Assembly (NCBI RefSeq): GCF_005233835.1
Contig: NZ_SZQA01000001.1
Location: forward strand, 512,827-576,826
Direction: 5' to 3'
Source of the DNA: Herbidospora galbida
Lineage (GTDB): Bacteria; Actinomycetota; Actinomycetes; Streptosporangiales; Streptosporangiaceae
Length of the DNA: 64,000 bases
Both the position numbers and the translations under genes were made by a program. The notes under the pieces are model-generated. The model was given only the letters and a program-made list of their open reading frames with translations. It made no database searches and was not told the origin of the DNA. Numbering within the stretch: the stretch's first letter is position 1; the number at the start of each line of letters is the position of its first letter. This document shows positions 24,586-35,051 of this stretch, piece after piece.

Positions 24586-25952
24586 CCGTCTGGACGGCCT
24601 TCCGGGCGCACGCCGAACGCCGTCCGGACCGTCCGGCGATCCGCTCCGACGCCGGCGTCGTCACCTACGGCGAACTCCGGGCCCGCGCGGACGACCTCGG
24701 CTCCCGGCTGCGCGAGGTCCGCGGCGGCCTGGTCGCGCTCGACACGGGAGACCCGGCCCTGGGCGCCCTGGCCTTCCTCGCCGCCGCCCGCGCGGGGTGC
24801 GCGCTGATGCCGCTCAACCAGGACGCCCCGCCCCGCTACCGGGCGGCCGTGCTGGCGGACGCCCGGCCCTCGGCGACCCTGCGGCCGGGCGAGGCCGCGC
24901 CGCTCGACCTCGTGCCCGAACCGGGCGCCCCGAGAGCCGGGCTCGACGAGGTGGCGTACCTGCTCTACACGAGCGGCTCGACCGGCCGGCCGAAGGGCGT
25001 GCTGGTCTCCCACCGGGCGCTGGCCGACCGGCTGACCGGCCTGGCCGCCGTGCCGGGGCTGGGGGCGGGGCGGCGCATGCTGGCGATGACCGCGCTGTCG
25101 TTCGACATCTCGATCGCGGAGATGCTGCTGCCGCTGACCGTCGGCGGCACCGTGGTCGCGGCCCCGGAGGAGGCCCGCCTCGACCCGGAGATCTTCGCGG
25201 CGGCGGTGCGCCGGCACTCCCCCGACGTGCTGCAGGCGACCCCGAGTTTCTGGCGGCTGGCCGTGGCCGCCGGCTGGCGCGGCGCGCCGGAGAGCGACCT
25301 GTGGTGCGGCGGCGAGGAGCTGACCGCCGCGCTGGCCGGGCGGCTGCTCCCCCGAGGCCGCCGTCTCTGGAACGTCTACGGCCCGACCGAGGCGACCATC
25401 TGGGCCTCGGCCGATCTGGTCTCCACTCCCGACGAGGTGACCCTCGGCGCCGCGCTGCCGGGCAGCGGCATGTGCGTGTCTCCGGAGGGCGAGATCCTCC
25501 TGTACGGCCACGGCCTCGCCCTCGGCTACCTCGACCGGCCCGACCTGACGGCCGACCGCTTCCGCCTCCGCCAGACCGGCGACGGCGTCCGGCTCTGCTA
25601 CCACACGGGTGATCGAGGGCGGCGGCGCGGCGACGGCCGCATCGAGTTCCTGGGCCGCGACGACGACCAGGTCAAGCTGCGCGGGCACCGCATCGAGCTC
25701 GGCGAGATCGAGCGGACGCTGGAGACGCACGAGAGCGTGTCGGAGGCGGTCGTCGTGGTCAGCGCCCGCGACGACCCGGCCCGGACGCATCTCACCGCGT
25801 TCGTCGTCGCCCACTCGGGCGTGGACGTCCGGGGCCTGCGCCGCTGGCTGGCCGAACGGCTGCCGGCCGCCATGCGTCCCGCGCGCATCGAACCGGTGGT
25901 GGCGCTCCCCCGGACCGCCGCGGGCAAGATCGACCGCCGGGCGTTACGGTGA
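24582..25952 (+). CDS. Free-standing amino acid adenylation domain (NRPS A domain)
   Basis: 456 residues, a complete A domain without condensation or carrier parts. Core motifs: A3 YTSGSTGRPKG, A4 FDIS, A5 NVYGPTEATIW, A7 YHTGDRG, A8 GRDDDQVKLRGHRIELGEIE, A10 LPRTAAGKIDR with the catalytic Lys. It activates a carboxylic acid as AMP ester and loads the adjacent carrier. By hand alignment the specificity positions read D-I-A-Q-W-G-V-I-W-K; the Asp at 235 predicts an alpha-amino acid, but I recognise no known code. GTG start overlaps the carrier stop. Confidence 0.93.
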   Translation: MTVWTAFRAHAERRPDRPAIRSDAGVVTYGELRARADDLGSRLREVRGGLVALDTGDPALGALAFLAAARAGCALMPLNQDAPPRYRAAVLADARPSATLRPGEAAPLDLVPEPGAPRAGLDEVAYLLYTSGSTGRPKGVLVSHRALADRLTGLAAVPGLGAGRRMLAMTALSFDISIAEMLLPLTVGGTVVAAPEEARLDPEIFAAAVRRHSPDVLQATPSFWRLAVAAGWRGAPESDLWCGGEELTAALAGRLLPRGRRLWNVYGPTEATIWASADLVSTPDEVTLGAALPGSGMCVSPEGEILLYGHGLALGYLDRPDLTADRFRLRQTGDGVRLCYHTGDRGRRRGDGRIEFLGRDDDQVKLRGHRIELGEIERTLETHESVSEAVVVVSARDDPARTHLTAFVVAHSGVDVRGLRRWLAERLPAAMRPARIEPVVALPRTAAGKIDRRALR

Positions 25953-27232
25953 CCGGCCCCCTGGCGATCCTGGTCGCCGACCGGGCGTCCCTGACCCCGG
26001 TGGAGATCGTCACGGCCGCCGCGGACACCCTGCCGGTCCTGTTCGTCCTCGACGCGAAGGCGGACGACCGCCTCCGGCTGGTCGCCGAGGCCCTGGCACC
26101 CACGGTGTACGCCGACTTCACCGACGCCGACGGCTGCGCGGCCGTCATCACGAACGCCGGGGCCGGCACCGTGACCACGTTCACCGACCGGCTCTGCCCC
26201 CTGGCCGCGCGGATCCGCCGCCTGCTGCGGCCCGCCGACGGCCACCGGCTCTGGAGCGACAAGGAGGAGCAGCGCCGCCGCCTGGTCGCCGCGGGGGTCT
26301 CCCGCGTCAGGTCGGCCGTGCTCGACCATCCGGAACAGGCCCGGACGCTCATGGCCCGATGGGGCACAGGCGTGGTGGTCAAACCGGTCGACGGCGTCGC
26401 CAGCGCCCACACCTGGCTGCTGCGCACCCCGCACGACGTCGACGCGTTCGTCGACGCGTTCGTCGACGCGTTCGTCGACGCGTTCGTCGACGCCGTCGGC
26501 GCGCCCCGGCTGTTCGCCGAGGAGTTCATCGCCGGGCTCCCCCGCGCGACGCCCCTGCCGGCCGACTACGTCTCGGTCGAGATGGTCGGGCCGCTGGCGT
26601 TCGTCACCGACCGCGCCCCGCCGGCCGCGCCGTGCCGCGAGACCGGCCTGATGTGGCCGACGTCGCTGCCGCAGAACACGGTGACCCGGCTGGTGGCCAC
26701 CGCCGGCGACGCGCTCGCGGCGCTCGGGGCGGGTCCGGGGAGCTACCACGTCGAGATCAAGCCCGGATCGGACCGGGACGAGATCATCGAGGTCAACGGG
26801 CGGCTGGGCGGTTTCGTCGCCCGCGCGGCCCGGTACGGCGCCGACGTCGACGTGGCCCGGCTCGCCCTCGACGTCGCGGCCGGTTCACCAGACCTGGGAA
26901 CACGCTCGATCGCCTGGCGGCGGTGCGTGGCCGTCCTGCTGTTCCCCGCGCCGCAGGCCGCGCGGCGGATCAGCCGGGCCCCCGACCGCCGGAGCCTGAG
27001 CCGCCGCCCCGGGGTGCTGGCCGTCGACGAGGTGCGCGGCGCCGGAGAGCCGTGCGACTGGCGGCGCGGCACCCACGACGCGGTCGCCACGGTCTGGCTC
27101 GCGGGCGACGGCCATCACGAGCTCTGGGACCGGTTCCGCGACCTGGCCGGGCACCTCCACTCGGCGTTCGCCTTCGCCGACGAACGGGGCGAACCCGTGG
27201 CCGATGAGGACTGGCCCGCATGCCTGACGTGA
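25949..27232 (+). CDS. ATP-grasp carboxylate-amine ligase
   Basis: 427 residues with an ATP-grasp core: Lys-containing strand GVVVKPVDGVAS, adenine-side FAEEFIAG, and the Mg-binding end EIIEVNGRLGGFV. A C-terminal extension of about 110 residues carries no motif I know. Such ligases form amide bonds through an acyl phosphate, often making dipeptides. A 12-bp unit repeated four times inside the gene gives four DAFV units in the ATP-binding lobe. It overlaps the adenylation gene by 4 nt and the exporter by 13 nt, so it is a core part of the cluster. Confidence 0.88.
   Translation: MTGPLAILVADRASLTPVEIVTAAADTLPVLFVLDAKADDRLRLVAEALAPTVYADFTDADGCAAVITNAGAGTVTTFTDRLCPLAARIRRLLRPADGHRLWSDKEEQRRRLVAAGVSRVRSAVLDHPEQARTLMARWGTGVVVKPVDGVASAHTWLLRTPHDVDAFVDAFVDAFVDAFVDAVGAPRLFAEEFIAGLPRATPLPADYVSVEMVGPLAFVTDRAPPAAPCRETGLMWPTSLPQNTVTRLVATAGDALAALGAGPGSYHVEIKPGSDRDEIIEVNGRLGGFVARAARYGADVDVARLALDVAAGSPDLGTRSIAWRRCVAVLLFPAPQAARRISRAPDRRSLSRRPGVLAVDEVRGAGEPCDWRRGTHDAVATVWLAGDGHHELWDRFRDLAGHLHSAFAFADERGEPVADEDWPACLT
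26441..26488 (+). repeat. In-frame 12-bp tandem repeat, four copies
   Basis: GACGCGTTCGTC occurs four times without interruption (26441, 26453, 26465, 26477), followed by a partial GACGC. It encodes DAFV four times in the ATP-grasp protein. Exact copies and a whole-codon unit make copy-number change by slippage easy without breaking the frame. Confidence 0.97.
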
Positions 27233-28407
27233 TGACCTCGCCCGTGCGCCGCTACGTCGCCGGTTCGTCGGTGTCGGCGTTCGGAAATCAGATGGCGGCC
27301 GTCGCGCTGCCGGTGGCGCTGATCTGGCACGGCGCGAGCGCGGCCGTCCTCGGGGTGGTGCTCGGCGCGGCGATCCTGCCCAAGACGGTGTTCCTGCTGG
27401 CCGGGGGCGTGATCGGCGACCGCCTCGACCGCCGGGCCGTGCTGGTCGCCGGGGACCTGCTGATGGCGTCCACGCAGGTCGCGACCGCCCTGCTGCTGTG
27501 GCACGGCGGCACTCGCCAGCTGCACCTGCTGGTCCTGGTCCAGATCCTGTACGGCTGCGCGAACGCCCTGGCCGTCCCCGCCCTCATCGGCGTTCTCCCG
27601 CAACTGGTGCCGGTGACCGGCCTGCAGCGGGCCAACGCCGTGCTGCGCACGGCCATGAACACGGCGGCGGTGCTCGGCCCCCCGGCCGCCGCCGGATTCG
27701 CCGCCGTGCTGAGACCGGAGTGGGCGCTGCTGGCGAACGCGGTGACGTTCCTGGTGTCGGCCGTGGCGGTGGCCGGGCTGCCGAAACTGTCCGCCCCGGC
27801 CGAACGCGCGTCGTTCGCGCGGGAACTGGCCGCCGGGTGGACGGTGTTCCGCCGCACGACCTGGGTGTGGCTGATGGTCGGATCGTTCGCGATCTACCAG
27901 GCCACCGTGCTGCCGGTGGTGTTCGTCATCGGGCCCCTGATCACCGGGGACGCGGGCGGATGGGCGGCGGTGCTCACGGCGCGCAGCGTCGGCGCCATCG
28001 CCGGAGGCCTGCTGCTCCTGCGCTGGCGTCCGCGCCGGCCGGTCGCCCTGGCCTGCGCGCTGCTGCTGCTCGACCTGCCGTTCCTGCTGGGCCTGACCGC
28101 CGGGCTCGGCGTGGTGGCGCTGGTGCTCGCCTCGCTCGTGGCGAGCGTGGGGCTGGTCGCGGCGGACACGCTGTGGGAGTCGGCGCTGCAGGAGAACGTC
28201 GACCCCGCCTACATCTCGCGGATCAGCTCCTACGACTGGATGGGGTCGGTGTTCTTCGCCCCGCTCGGTTACCTGGCGGTCGGGGCGGTGGCCGCGACCG
28301 CCGGCACGTCGGCGACGGTCGTCGCGGTCACCGTCGTGCACGCCGTCATCCACCTGTCGCTCCCGCTGGCCCGGCCGATCCTGGCCGTGCGGCGGGCGTC
28401 GTCGTGA
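27220..28407 (+). CDS. MFS transporter, putative exporter of the cluster
   Basis: 395 residues with about 11-12 membrane segments and the MFS loop GGVIGDRLDRRAVLVAGD between helices 2 and 3 (G-x3-D-R-x2-RR). Arrangement resembles EntS-like exporters of the MFS_3 group. It overlaps the ATP-grasp gene by 13 nt and precedes the thioesterase-like gene by 15 nt. Export of the cluster product, giving resistance or release, is the natural inference. ATG 27220 was chosen; ATG 27232 is possible. Confidence 0.9.
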   Translation: MPDVMTSPVRRYVAGSSVSAFGNQMAAVALPVALIWHGASAAVLGVVLGAAILPKTVFLLAGGVIGDRLDRRAVLVAGDLLMASTQVATALLLWHGGTRQLHLLVLVQILYGCANALAVPALIGVLPQLVPVTGLQRANAVLRTAMNTAAVLGPPAAAGFAAVLRPEWALLANAVTFLVSAVAVAGLPKLSAPAERASFARELAAGWTVFRRTTWVWLMVGSFAIYQATVLPVVFVIGPLITGDAGGWAAVLTARSVGAIAGGLLLLRWRPRRPVALACALLLLDLPFLLGLTAGLGVVALVLASLVASVGLVAADTLWESALQENVDPAYISRISSYDWMGSVFFAPLGYLAVGAVAATAGTSATVVAVTVVHAVIHLSLPLARPILAVRRASS

Positions 28408-28422
28408 AGAGAGGAATCGACC

Positions 28423-29469
28423 ATGGAGGACTACCTGCGGTCGCGGTGGCGGCGGGTCGCGCCCGGGTCGGGCGACGGCTTCCTGACCGGCCCCGGCGGC
28501 GTGGCGGCGATGGTCGCCTTCGTGGTGGGCCTGCAGCAGTCGGGTCTCCCGGTCAGCATGCGCGACCTGCTCCGGTCGCCGACCGTGCCGCTGCTGGCGG
28601 AGGCCCTGCGGGACCGGGAGGCCGGTGCGCCCGGCGAGTATCCGGCGTTCGCCGACCTGTGGGAGGGGAGCAGGTCGGTGTGGTCGACCGAGGTCGACAC
28701 GCTGGTGCCACTCGCCGACGGCGCCGGCCTCCCGCTGTTCTTCGTCCACACCGGCCTCGGGCAGGTGCGGTTCGTCCAGGGGGTCGTGGACGACTTCCGG
28801 CGCGGCCGGCCGGTCTACGGGATCGAGGCGATCGGGCTGCGCGGCCGGACGCGGCCCCCGTCGTCGATGGTGGAGATCGCCGACCAGTACGTCGCCCAGA
28901 TCCGCCGCGTCCAGCCCCACGGCCCCTACTCGATCGGCGGGTTCTGCCTGGGCAGCCACGTGGCGTTCGAGATGGCCCACCGGCTCACGGCGGCGGGCGA
29001 GGAGGTGCCCGTCCTGGCCCTGATGCCTTCGGCGTTCTCGCTGGACGCGGGCGGGGTGAACTCGATCAGGCCGGGCGTACGGCAGCGGCCGGCCGGGGTC
29101 GGGCCGGGAGACCTCTACCTCGAACGGCTCGCCTACGTGCAGCTCATGTTCGGCGACCACGACCTGGCCGCGAACCGCGCGGAGGTGCTCGACGTCTTCG
29201 AGGAGACCTTCCGGCTCGACGGCGTCAAGCCGGAGGACTTCTTCTGGCACGCCGTGGTGGCCGCCGTGGGCGCGTTCGCGCAGGAGAACTACGACCCCCG
29301 GCCGTACCGGGGACCGGCCCTGGTCTTCCAGACGGCGCGGACCGCGACCGGCGAGGCCGCCGACTGGTCGCCCGTGGCCCCGAACGCGCGGAACGTCGTC
29401 CTCGACGAGGAGGACAGCCTGGCCCTCATGCGGACCCCGGAGTTCGCCGACGCCGTGGCCCTGCCTTAG
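28423..29469 (+). CDS. Degenerate carrier domain fused to a noncanonical thioesterase
   Basis: 348 residues. Residues 1 to about 68 align with a carrier domain (FLTGPGGVAAMVAFV, then LPVSMRDLLRSPTVPLLAEAL), but the phosphopantetheine Ser is absent. The rest is an alpha/beta-fold NRPS/PKS thioesterase: PLFFVHTGLG, then GGFCLGSHVAFEMA with Cys175 where Ser is usual. The usual catalytic His of a GDH-type motif near the C-terminus is replaced by LDEEDSLALM; no His occurs in the last about 85 residues. It may release, shuttle or cyclise the product by a different mechanism, or be a scaffold. AGAGAGGA precedes the start. Confidence 0.85.
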   Translation: MEDYLRSRWRRVAPGSGDGFLTGPGGVAAMVAFVVGLQQSGLPVSMRDLLRSPTVPLLAEALRDREAGAPGEYPAFADLWEGSRSVWSTEVDTLVPLADGAGLPLFFVHTGLGQVRFVQGVVDDFRRGRPVYGIEAIGLRGRTRPPSSMVEIADQYVAQIRRVQPHGPYSIGGFCLGSHVAFEMAHRLTAAGEEVPVLALMPSAFSLDAGGVNSIRPGVRQRPAGVGPGDLYLERLAYVQLMFGDHDLAANRAEVLDVFEETFRLDGVKPEDFFWHAVVAAVGAFAQENYDPRPYRGPALVFQTARTATGEAADWSPVAPNARNVVLDEEDSLALMRTPEFADAVALP

Positions 29470-29478
29470 CCGACACGC

Positions 29479-29497
29479 CGCGAGGCAACTCCTCGCG
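29479..29497 (+). terminator. Short hairpin after the thioesterase-like gene
   Basis: CGCGAGG and CCTCGCG form a 7-bp stem around CAACT, 9 nt after the stop. It probably ends the cluster transcript, but it is short and lacks a T-run. Confidence 0.5.
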
Positions 29498-29526
29498 CGG
29501 CTGCTTGCCGCTTAACCTGCGGAAAT

Positions 29527-30537
29527 ATGTCCAACCACTTCACCGGGCTCAGCCTCGGGCCGCCTCTCGGCGACCAGCGTCTCGATCTGTGCGACCTCTA
29601 CGCCTTCACCGCGCCCGGCGACCCGAGCCGGACCGTGCTCATACTCAACGCCAACCCCAACGCCGACGCCCTGCACCCGGACGCGATCTACCGGCTGAAC
29701 GTCGACAACGACGGCGACCTGCTGACCGACGTCGCCTTCAGCTGGGTCTTCAGCCCGCCGGCGGCCGACGGCTCGCAGACCTACAGCGTCTACATGGCGA
29801 CCGGCGAGGAGGCCCGCAGCCCGGAGGCGGTCGGCACCGAGATCGTCACCGGCGCCGCCGTCTCGTTCGGTCCGCAGGCCAACGTGGTCGAGAGCGGCGC
29901 GTACACGGTGGCCGCCGGCAGCCGCAGCGACGCGTTCTTCTTCGACTTCGACGGGATCAAGAATCTGTTCGACACCAGCGGCAACCGGAACTTCACCGCC
30001 CCGCACCTGGGCGGGAAGTCCCCGTGGACCGGCGTCGACTCCAACACCACCGCCAACGTCTTCTCCATGGCGATCGAGCTGCCGACCGCGGCGTTGCGCC
30101 CCGATCCCACGCTGCGCGTCTGGGGCCGCTGCAGCGTCCGGCGCGACGGTGAACTCGTCCACGCCGACCGCGCGGGACACCCGTCGATGAGCAGCTTCTT
30201 CAACACCGACGACACGAAGGAGGAGTACAACGCCAGTGAGCCGGTCAACGACCGGGAGCGGTGGACCGACCAGTTCGTCCACCTGCTCGGCCACACCGGC
30301 GGCTACACGCCCGAGGAGGCGGCCGCCGCGCTCGACGACCACGGCATCCTGCCCGACGTGCTGCACTTCGACCCGGCCAAGCCGGCGTTCTACCCCAACG
30401 GCCGGACGTTCGCCGAGGACGTCATCGACATCCGGGTCGCGTTCCTCACCAAGAACGAGGCGCCGCCCACCGGTCTGACGCCGCACACCGACACGCTCGA
30501 CCGGTTCCCGTACCTCGGCGATCCGCACATGTCGTGA
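29527..30537 (+). CDS. DUF4331 family protein
   Basis: 336 residues without a signal peptide. The beginning, SNHFTGLSLGPPLGDQRLDLCDLYAF, and the TVLILNANPNAD, DVAFSWVF and NVFSMAIELP stretches match DUF4331, a beta-rich family with no known activity found in actinobacteria and proteobacteria. It has its own space upstream and downstream and is not overlapped with the cluster before it. Function unknown. Confidence 0.82.
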   Translation: MSNHFTGLSLGPPLGDQRLDLCDLYAFTAPGDPSRTVLILNANPNADALHPDAIYRLNVDNDGDLLTDVAFSWVFSPPAADGSQTYSVYMATGEEARSPEAVGTEIVTGAAVSFGPQANVVESGAYTVAAGSRSDAFFFDFDGIKNLFDTSGNRNFTAPHLGGKSPWTGVDSNTTANVFSMAIELPTAALRPDPTLRVWGRCSVRRDGELVHADRAGHPSMSSFFNTDDTKEEYNASEPVNDRERWTDQFVHLLGHTGGYTPEEAAAALDDHGILPDVLHFDPAKPAFYPNGRTFAEDVIDIRVAFLTKNEAPPTGLTPHTDTLDRFPYLGDPHMS

Positions 30538-30560
30538 AAAGGAGTGGACGTGGTCAGGTG

Positions 30561-30568
30561 GGGGCTTG
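30561..30568 (+). promoter_or_regulatory. GGGGCTTG, possible half of a rifamycin-associated element
   Basis: The octamer matches the left half of the inverted-repeat element I recall upstream of rifampicin-inactivating genes in actinomycetes; the right half is not conserved here (TAGCTTGCGG follows). It lies 153 nt before the monooxygenase start. From memory only. Confidence 0.35.
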
Positions 30569-30611
30569 TAGCTTGCGGTCGACCGTGACTCCGCCCGGGG
30601 AGGTGAGACCC

Positions 30612-32163
<1,552 letters not shown>

Positions 32164-32199
32164 TCGAGTTTGTCGGTGGCGGCCTCTAGTGTCCCGGCC

Positions 32200-34113
32200 A
32201 TGACTCACAGGACCGAGATTCCCGACGGCGAACGCTGGCTGGCGGCCTTCGTCGCGGGGGCCGCCGCCGATCGGGCGGCGCTGCGCGACGAACTGCGGCC
32301 CCAGGTCGACGCGGACGACGGCCACTGGCGGTCCAGGGAGTCATACGTCACGCCCCTCCACTGGCAGGCGGCCCTGGCCGCCGAGCTCGTCACCCCGGGC
32401 AGCGCGCTGACCCGGCCGCAGATCCAGCCGCAGAGATACTGGGAGTCGGCGAGCCACTCCACGAAGGTCCGGGTCGTGACCCGGGGCGAGGAGCCCGAGC
32501 CCGAGCCCTCGTCCCGGCGGTTCGTCTTCGTCGGCGGGCGGCCCGGCCGCCCCGCCGCCGACGACCCCCCGATGAGGGTCTTCCTCGTCACCTGGACCAG
32601 CGACGGGGGGCCGAGCTGGGCCGTGGCCCGCGAGGGCGAGCGGGAGATCCCCTACGCGCGCGGCCGGATCCACCTGAACGGCTCCCCCACCGACGTCGAA
32701 CGCCCGCCGCGCCCCGTCACCGCCTGGCACGACTTCGACGACGACGAGCCGGGGCAGATCGGTCCGGCCGCGACGGGCGTCGTCTACGACGACTCCGCGG
32801 AGGTCATGCCCGAATACCTCCTCGACGACGTCTTCGAGCGCATGGCCGAGCTCGGTGTCGACCCCGTCCGGATCGAGGCGATGCGGGCCGACGGCGACGT
32901 GCCCCCGCCCGGTCCCGACGAGCCCCTCGTGGAGGTGAGCGTCGCCTTCATCCCGCCCCGGCTGCGTTCGGTCCTGCCCGACGAGCTGTCCGGGCCCGAC
33001 GAGTGGCGGCGGCGCAACCGGCTGCCGCGTCCGGGCGCCGTCGCCCCGCTCCACGACTTCCAGCTGCACCGCTACGCGGAGGTCGCCGAGGCCCTCCGCG
33101 ACGACGCGCTGCCACCGGTGCTGCTGGCCACGCCGACCCGGGCGAGCGGCCACCTCGACCCCGACGTGCTGGTCGACCGGCTGGAGACCTGCGCGGCGGC
33201 CGGGGTGGAGCCGCTCCCGGCCGACCTGGCGCAGGCGCTGCTGCGCCTCCCCCGGGGCGGCCATCACGCGGCGGCCGAGCGGGCCGCGAAGATCGACTCG
33301 GCCGCGGCGGCCGAGGCCGCCCGCCGGCTCGCCGGTGGCGGCATGGCCGATCCGGAGTGCGGGTTCACCTGGCAGCACCTGGTGGGCGCCTCCGTGGTCG
33401 ACTTCGGCGACGACGAGCTCAACGAGTTCCTCGAGCTCAGGCTGCGGCCGGTGCTGCAGGTCACGGCCCCGACCGGCCTCCGGCTGATCGACGAGGTGCT
33501 GCTGCGCCGGCCTGACGGGTGGACGGTCGACGAGTCCGCCGGCCTCCTGCGCGACTGGCCCGCCATGCTCCCCTCCCACCGCGAGGTCGTGGCGGTCAAC
33601 TTCCTGCCCTACCTGCTGCGCGAGCAGGTGACGTCTGAGGAGCTCGCCGGCCTGGAGCTCGCGGAGGGTCCGATCGGCGAGCCGACGGCGGTGATCATCG
33701 CGTTCCTCGTGGCCTGCGGGGCGCCCGGCGTGGTCCCGCTGGTCCGGAGCATGGCGGCCAAGGGCGACCTGCCCGTCGAGCAGATCTCCCGGCAGCTCGT
33801 GCTGGTGCTGCGCCGCTCCGGCCGGGAGACCCGGCCCGCCGTCGCGGTGCTGAGCGAGCTCGCCGAGGCCGGCGGCCACCACGAGGCGTGGCGGATCGTC
33901 AGCGCCGTGCTGCCTGCCCTGCTGCCGAGTGAGCGTCACCTCATGACCGTGACGCTCACCGAACTCGTCGCCTTCGCCGCCGACGTGGCCTGCCGGGCCG
34001 GCGCGCGCGGGGAGATCCCGATCGTCGCCGAGAACGCGCGGAGCCCGCGCACGCTCCGCTTCGTCCGCGAGTGCAGGCGGCTGCACGCCCAGCTCACGGG
34101 CGCGACGCCGTGA
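32200..34113 (+). CDS. Large DUF6493-like protein
   Basis: 637 residues, no signal peptide or membrane segment. Its second half is clearly related to the 872-residue protein encoded at 47845-50463: PVLLATPTRASGH, LPADLAQALLRLPR, GGMADPE and MLPSHREVVAV each have a counterpart there. The helical repeat character suggests a HEAT-like scaffold. The N-terminal half, rich in acidic and Pro residues, is different. ATG 32200 follows TAGTGT by 7 nt with no RBS (leaderless layout). It ends 3 nt before the convergent LysR gene. Function unknown; the family is often near WGR or VWA proteins in actinomycetes. Confidence 0.75.
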   Translation: MTHRTEIPDGERWLAAFVAGAAADRAALRDELRPQVDADDGHWRSRESYVTPLHWQAALAAELVTPGSALTRPQIQPQRYWESASHSTKVRVVTRGEEPEPEPSSRRFVFVGGRPGRPAADDPPMRVFLVTWTSDGGPSWAVAREGEREIPYARGRIHLNGSPTDVERPPRPVTAWHDFDDDEPGQIGPAATGVVYDDSAEVMPEYLLDDVFERMAELGVDPVRIEAMRADGDVPPPGPDEPLVEVSVAFIPPRLRSVLPDELSGPDEWRRRNRLPRPGAVAPLHDFQLHRYAEVAEALRDDALPPVLLATPTRASGHLDPDVLVDRLETCAAAGVEPLPADLAQALLRLPRGGHHAAAERAAKIDSAAAAEAARRLAGGGMADPECGFTWQHLVGASVVDFGDDELNEFLELRLRPVLQVTAPTGLRLIDEVLLRRPDGWTVDESAGLLRDWPAMLPSHREVVAVNFLPYLLREQVTSEELAGLELAEGPIGEPTAVIIAFLVACGAPGVVPLVRSMAAKGDLPVEQISRQLVLVLRRSGRETRPAVAVLSELAEAGGHHEAWRIVSAVLPALLPSERHLMTVTLTELVAFAADVACRAGARGEIPIVAENARSPRTLRFVRECRRLHAQLTGATP

Positions 34114-34116
34114 ACC

Positions 34117-34959
34117 TCACGCCCGGAGGGCGGCCTCGACGAACTTGCGCACCAGCCGCTCCTGCCTGCCGGGCACGAAGGCGAGCGACACGGGGATCGG
34201 CGGGGCGTTCCGCAGCGGCACGAACGTGACGGCCGGATGGACGGAGCGCCGCCGGGCGACCTCCGGCACGACCCCGATGCCGCGCCCGGCCGCGACCGAC
34301 TCGATCCACTCGTCGAAGTTCTCGGTCTCGACGACGGTGCGGGGCTGCCGGTCTGGCCACGACCACGGCCCGGTCGTCCCGCTGAGGATGTTGACGACCA
34401 GGGGCCAGTCGGGGATCTCCTCCCAGTCGACGTGGTCGCGCGTGGCCAGGAGGTGTTTCACGGCGCAGACCGCCACCCGCGCCTCGTCGAAGAGGTGGAC
34501 GATCCGCAGCTCCCCCGCTCCCCACCTCGGGTCGCCCCGCAGGAGCGCGACGTCGACGGTGCCGCGCTCCACGGCCGCGACCGCGTCGTCGGCGCGGACC
34601 ATGACGACCGTGCTGCCGGTCGCCGCCTCGAACCTGGTGACCATGTCCTGAGCCCACGGATCGGGCAGCAGCCAGCTGAAACCCAGCCGGAGACGGCTCT
34701 GCCGCCGGGCCGCCGCGACGGCGCGGTCGACGTCGGCCAGGACGCGTTCGGCGTCGCCCAGGAACACCCGGCCCTCACCCGTGAGCTCGACGTGCCGGGA
34801 GGTGCGGTCGAGCAGCCGCACCCGGAGGGCGTTCTCCAGCTGGCTGACGGTCCGGCTCAGCGCGGGCTGGGTGATCGCCATCTCCTCAGCGGCGCGGGTG
34901 AAGGACCCCAGCCGGGCCACCGTGACGAACGCCCTCAGGTGCCGGAGCTCCACATCCAT
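34117..34959 (-). CDS. LysR-family transcriptional regulator
   Basis: 280 residues from the ATG that begins MDVELRHLRAFVTVA, the canonical LysR start; an upstream extension to 34992 is unlikely. The helix-turn-helix region SFTRAAEEMAITQPALSRTVSQLE is typical, followed by the effector-binding domain with RLGFSWLLPDPW and GIGVVPEVA. No RBS is present, but TATGCT stands 8 nt before the start. It is divergent from a nitronate monooxygenase gene, which it most likely regulates; ATGC-N10-GCAT in the shared 92-bp gap is a possible binding site. Confidence 0.9.
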   Translation of the reverse strand: MDVELRHLRAFVTVARLGSFTRAAEEMAITQPALSRTVSQLENALRVRLLDRTSRHVELTGEGRVFLGDAERVLADVDRAVAAARRQSRLRLGFSWLLPDPWAQDMVTRFEAATGSTVVMVRADDAVAAVERGTVDVALLRGDPRWGAGELRIVHLFDEARVAVCAVKHLLATRDHVDWEEIPDWPLVVNILSGTTGPWSWPDRQPRTVVETENFDEWIESVAAGRGIGVVPEVARRRSVHPAVTFVPLRNAPPIPVSLAFVPGRQERLVRKFVEAALRA

Positions 34960-35051
34960 AACCGTCAAGCATAGATGCACGACAATAGGCATTTCCGGAC
35001 GCCCTCAAGGCGACTTAGCGTCGGAGTGACGACGTACCGAAAGGACCGATT

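Noticed and set aside
23324..29469. Classical modular NRPS
   Set aside because: There is no condensation domain, no module organisation and only single free A and carrier proteins.
30575..30611. MerR-type promoter before the leader ORF
   Set aside because: GACC repeats hint at a MerR site, but no -35/-10 pair with a 19-bp spacer could be placed and no MerR gene is near.
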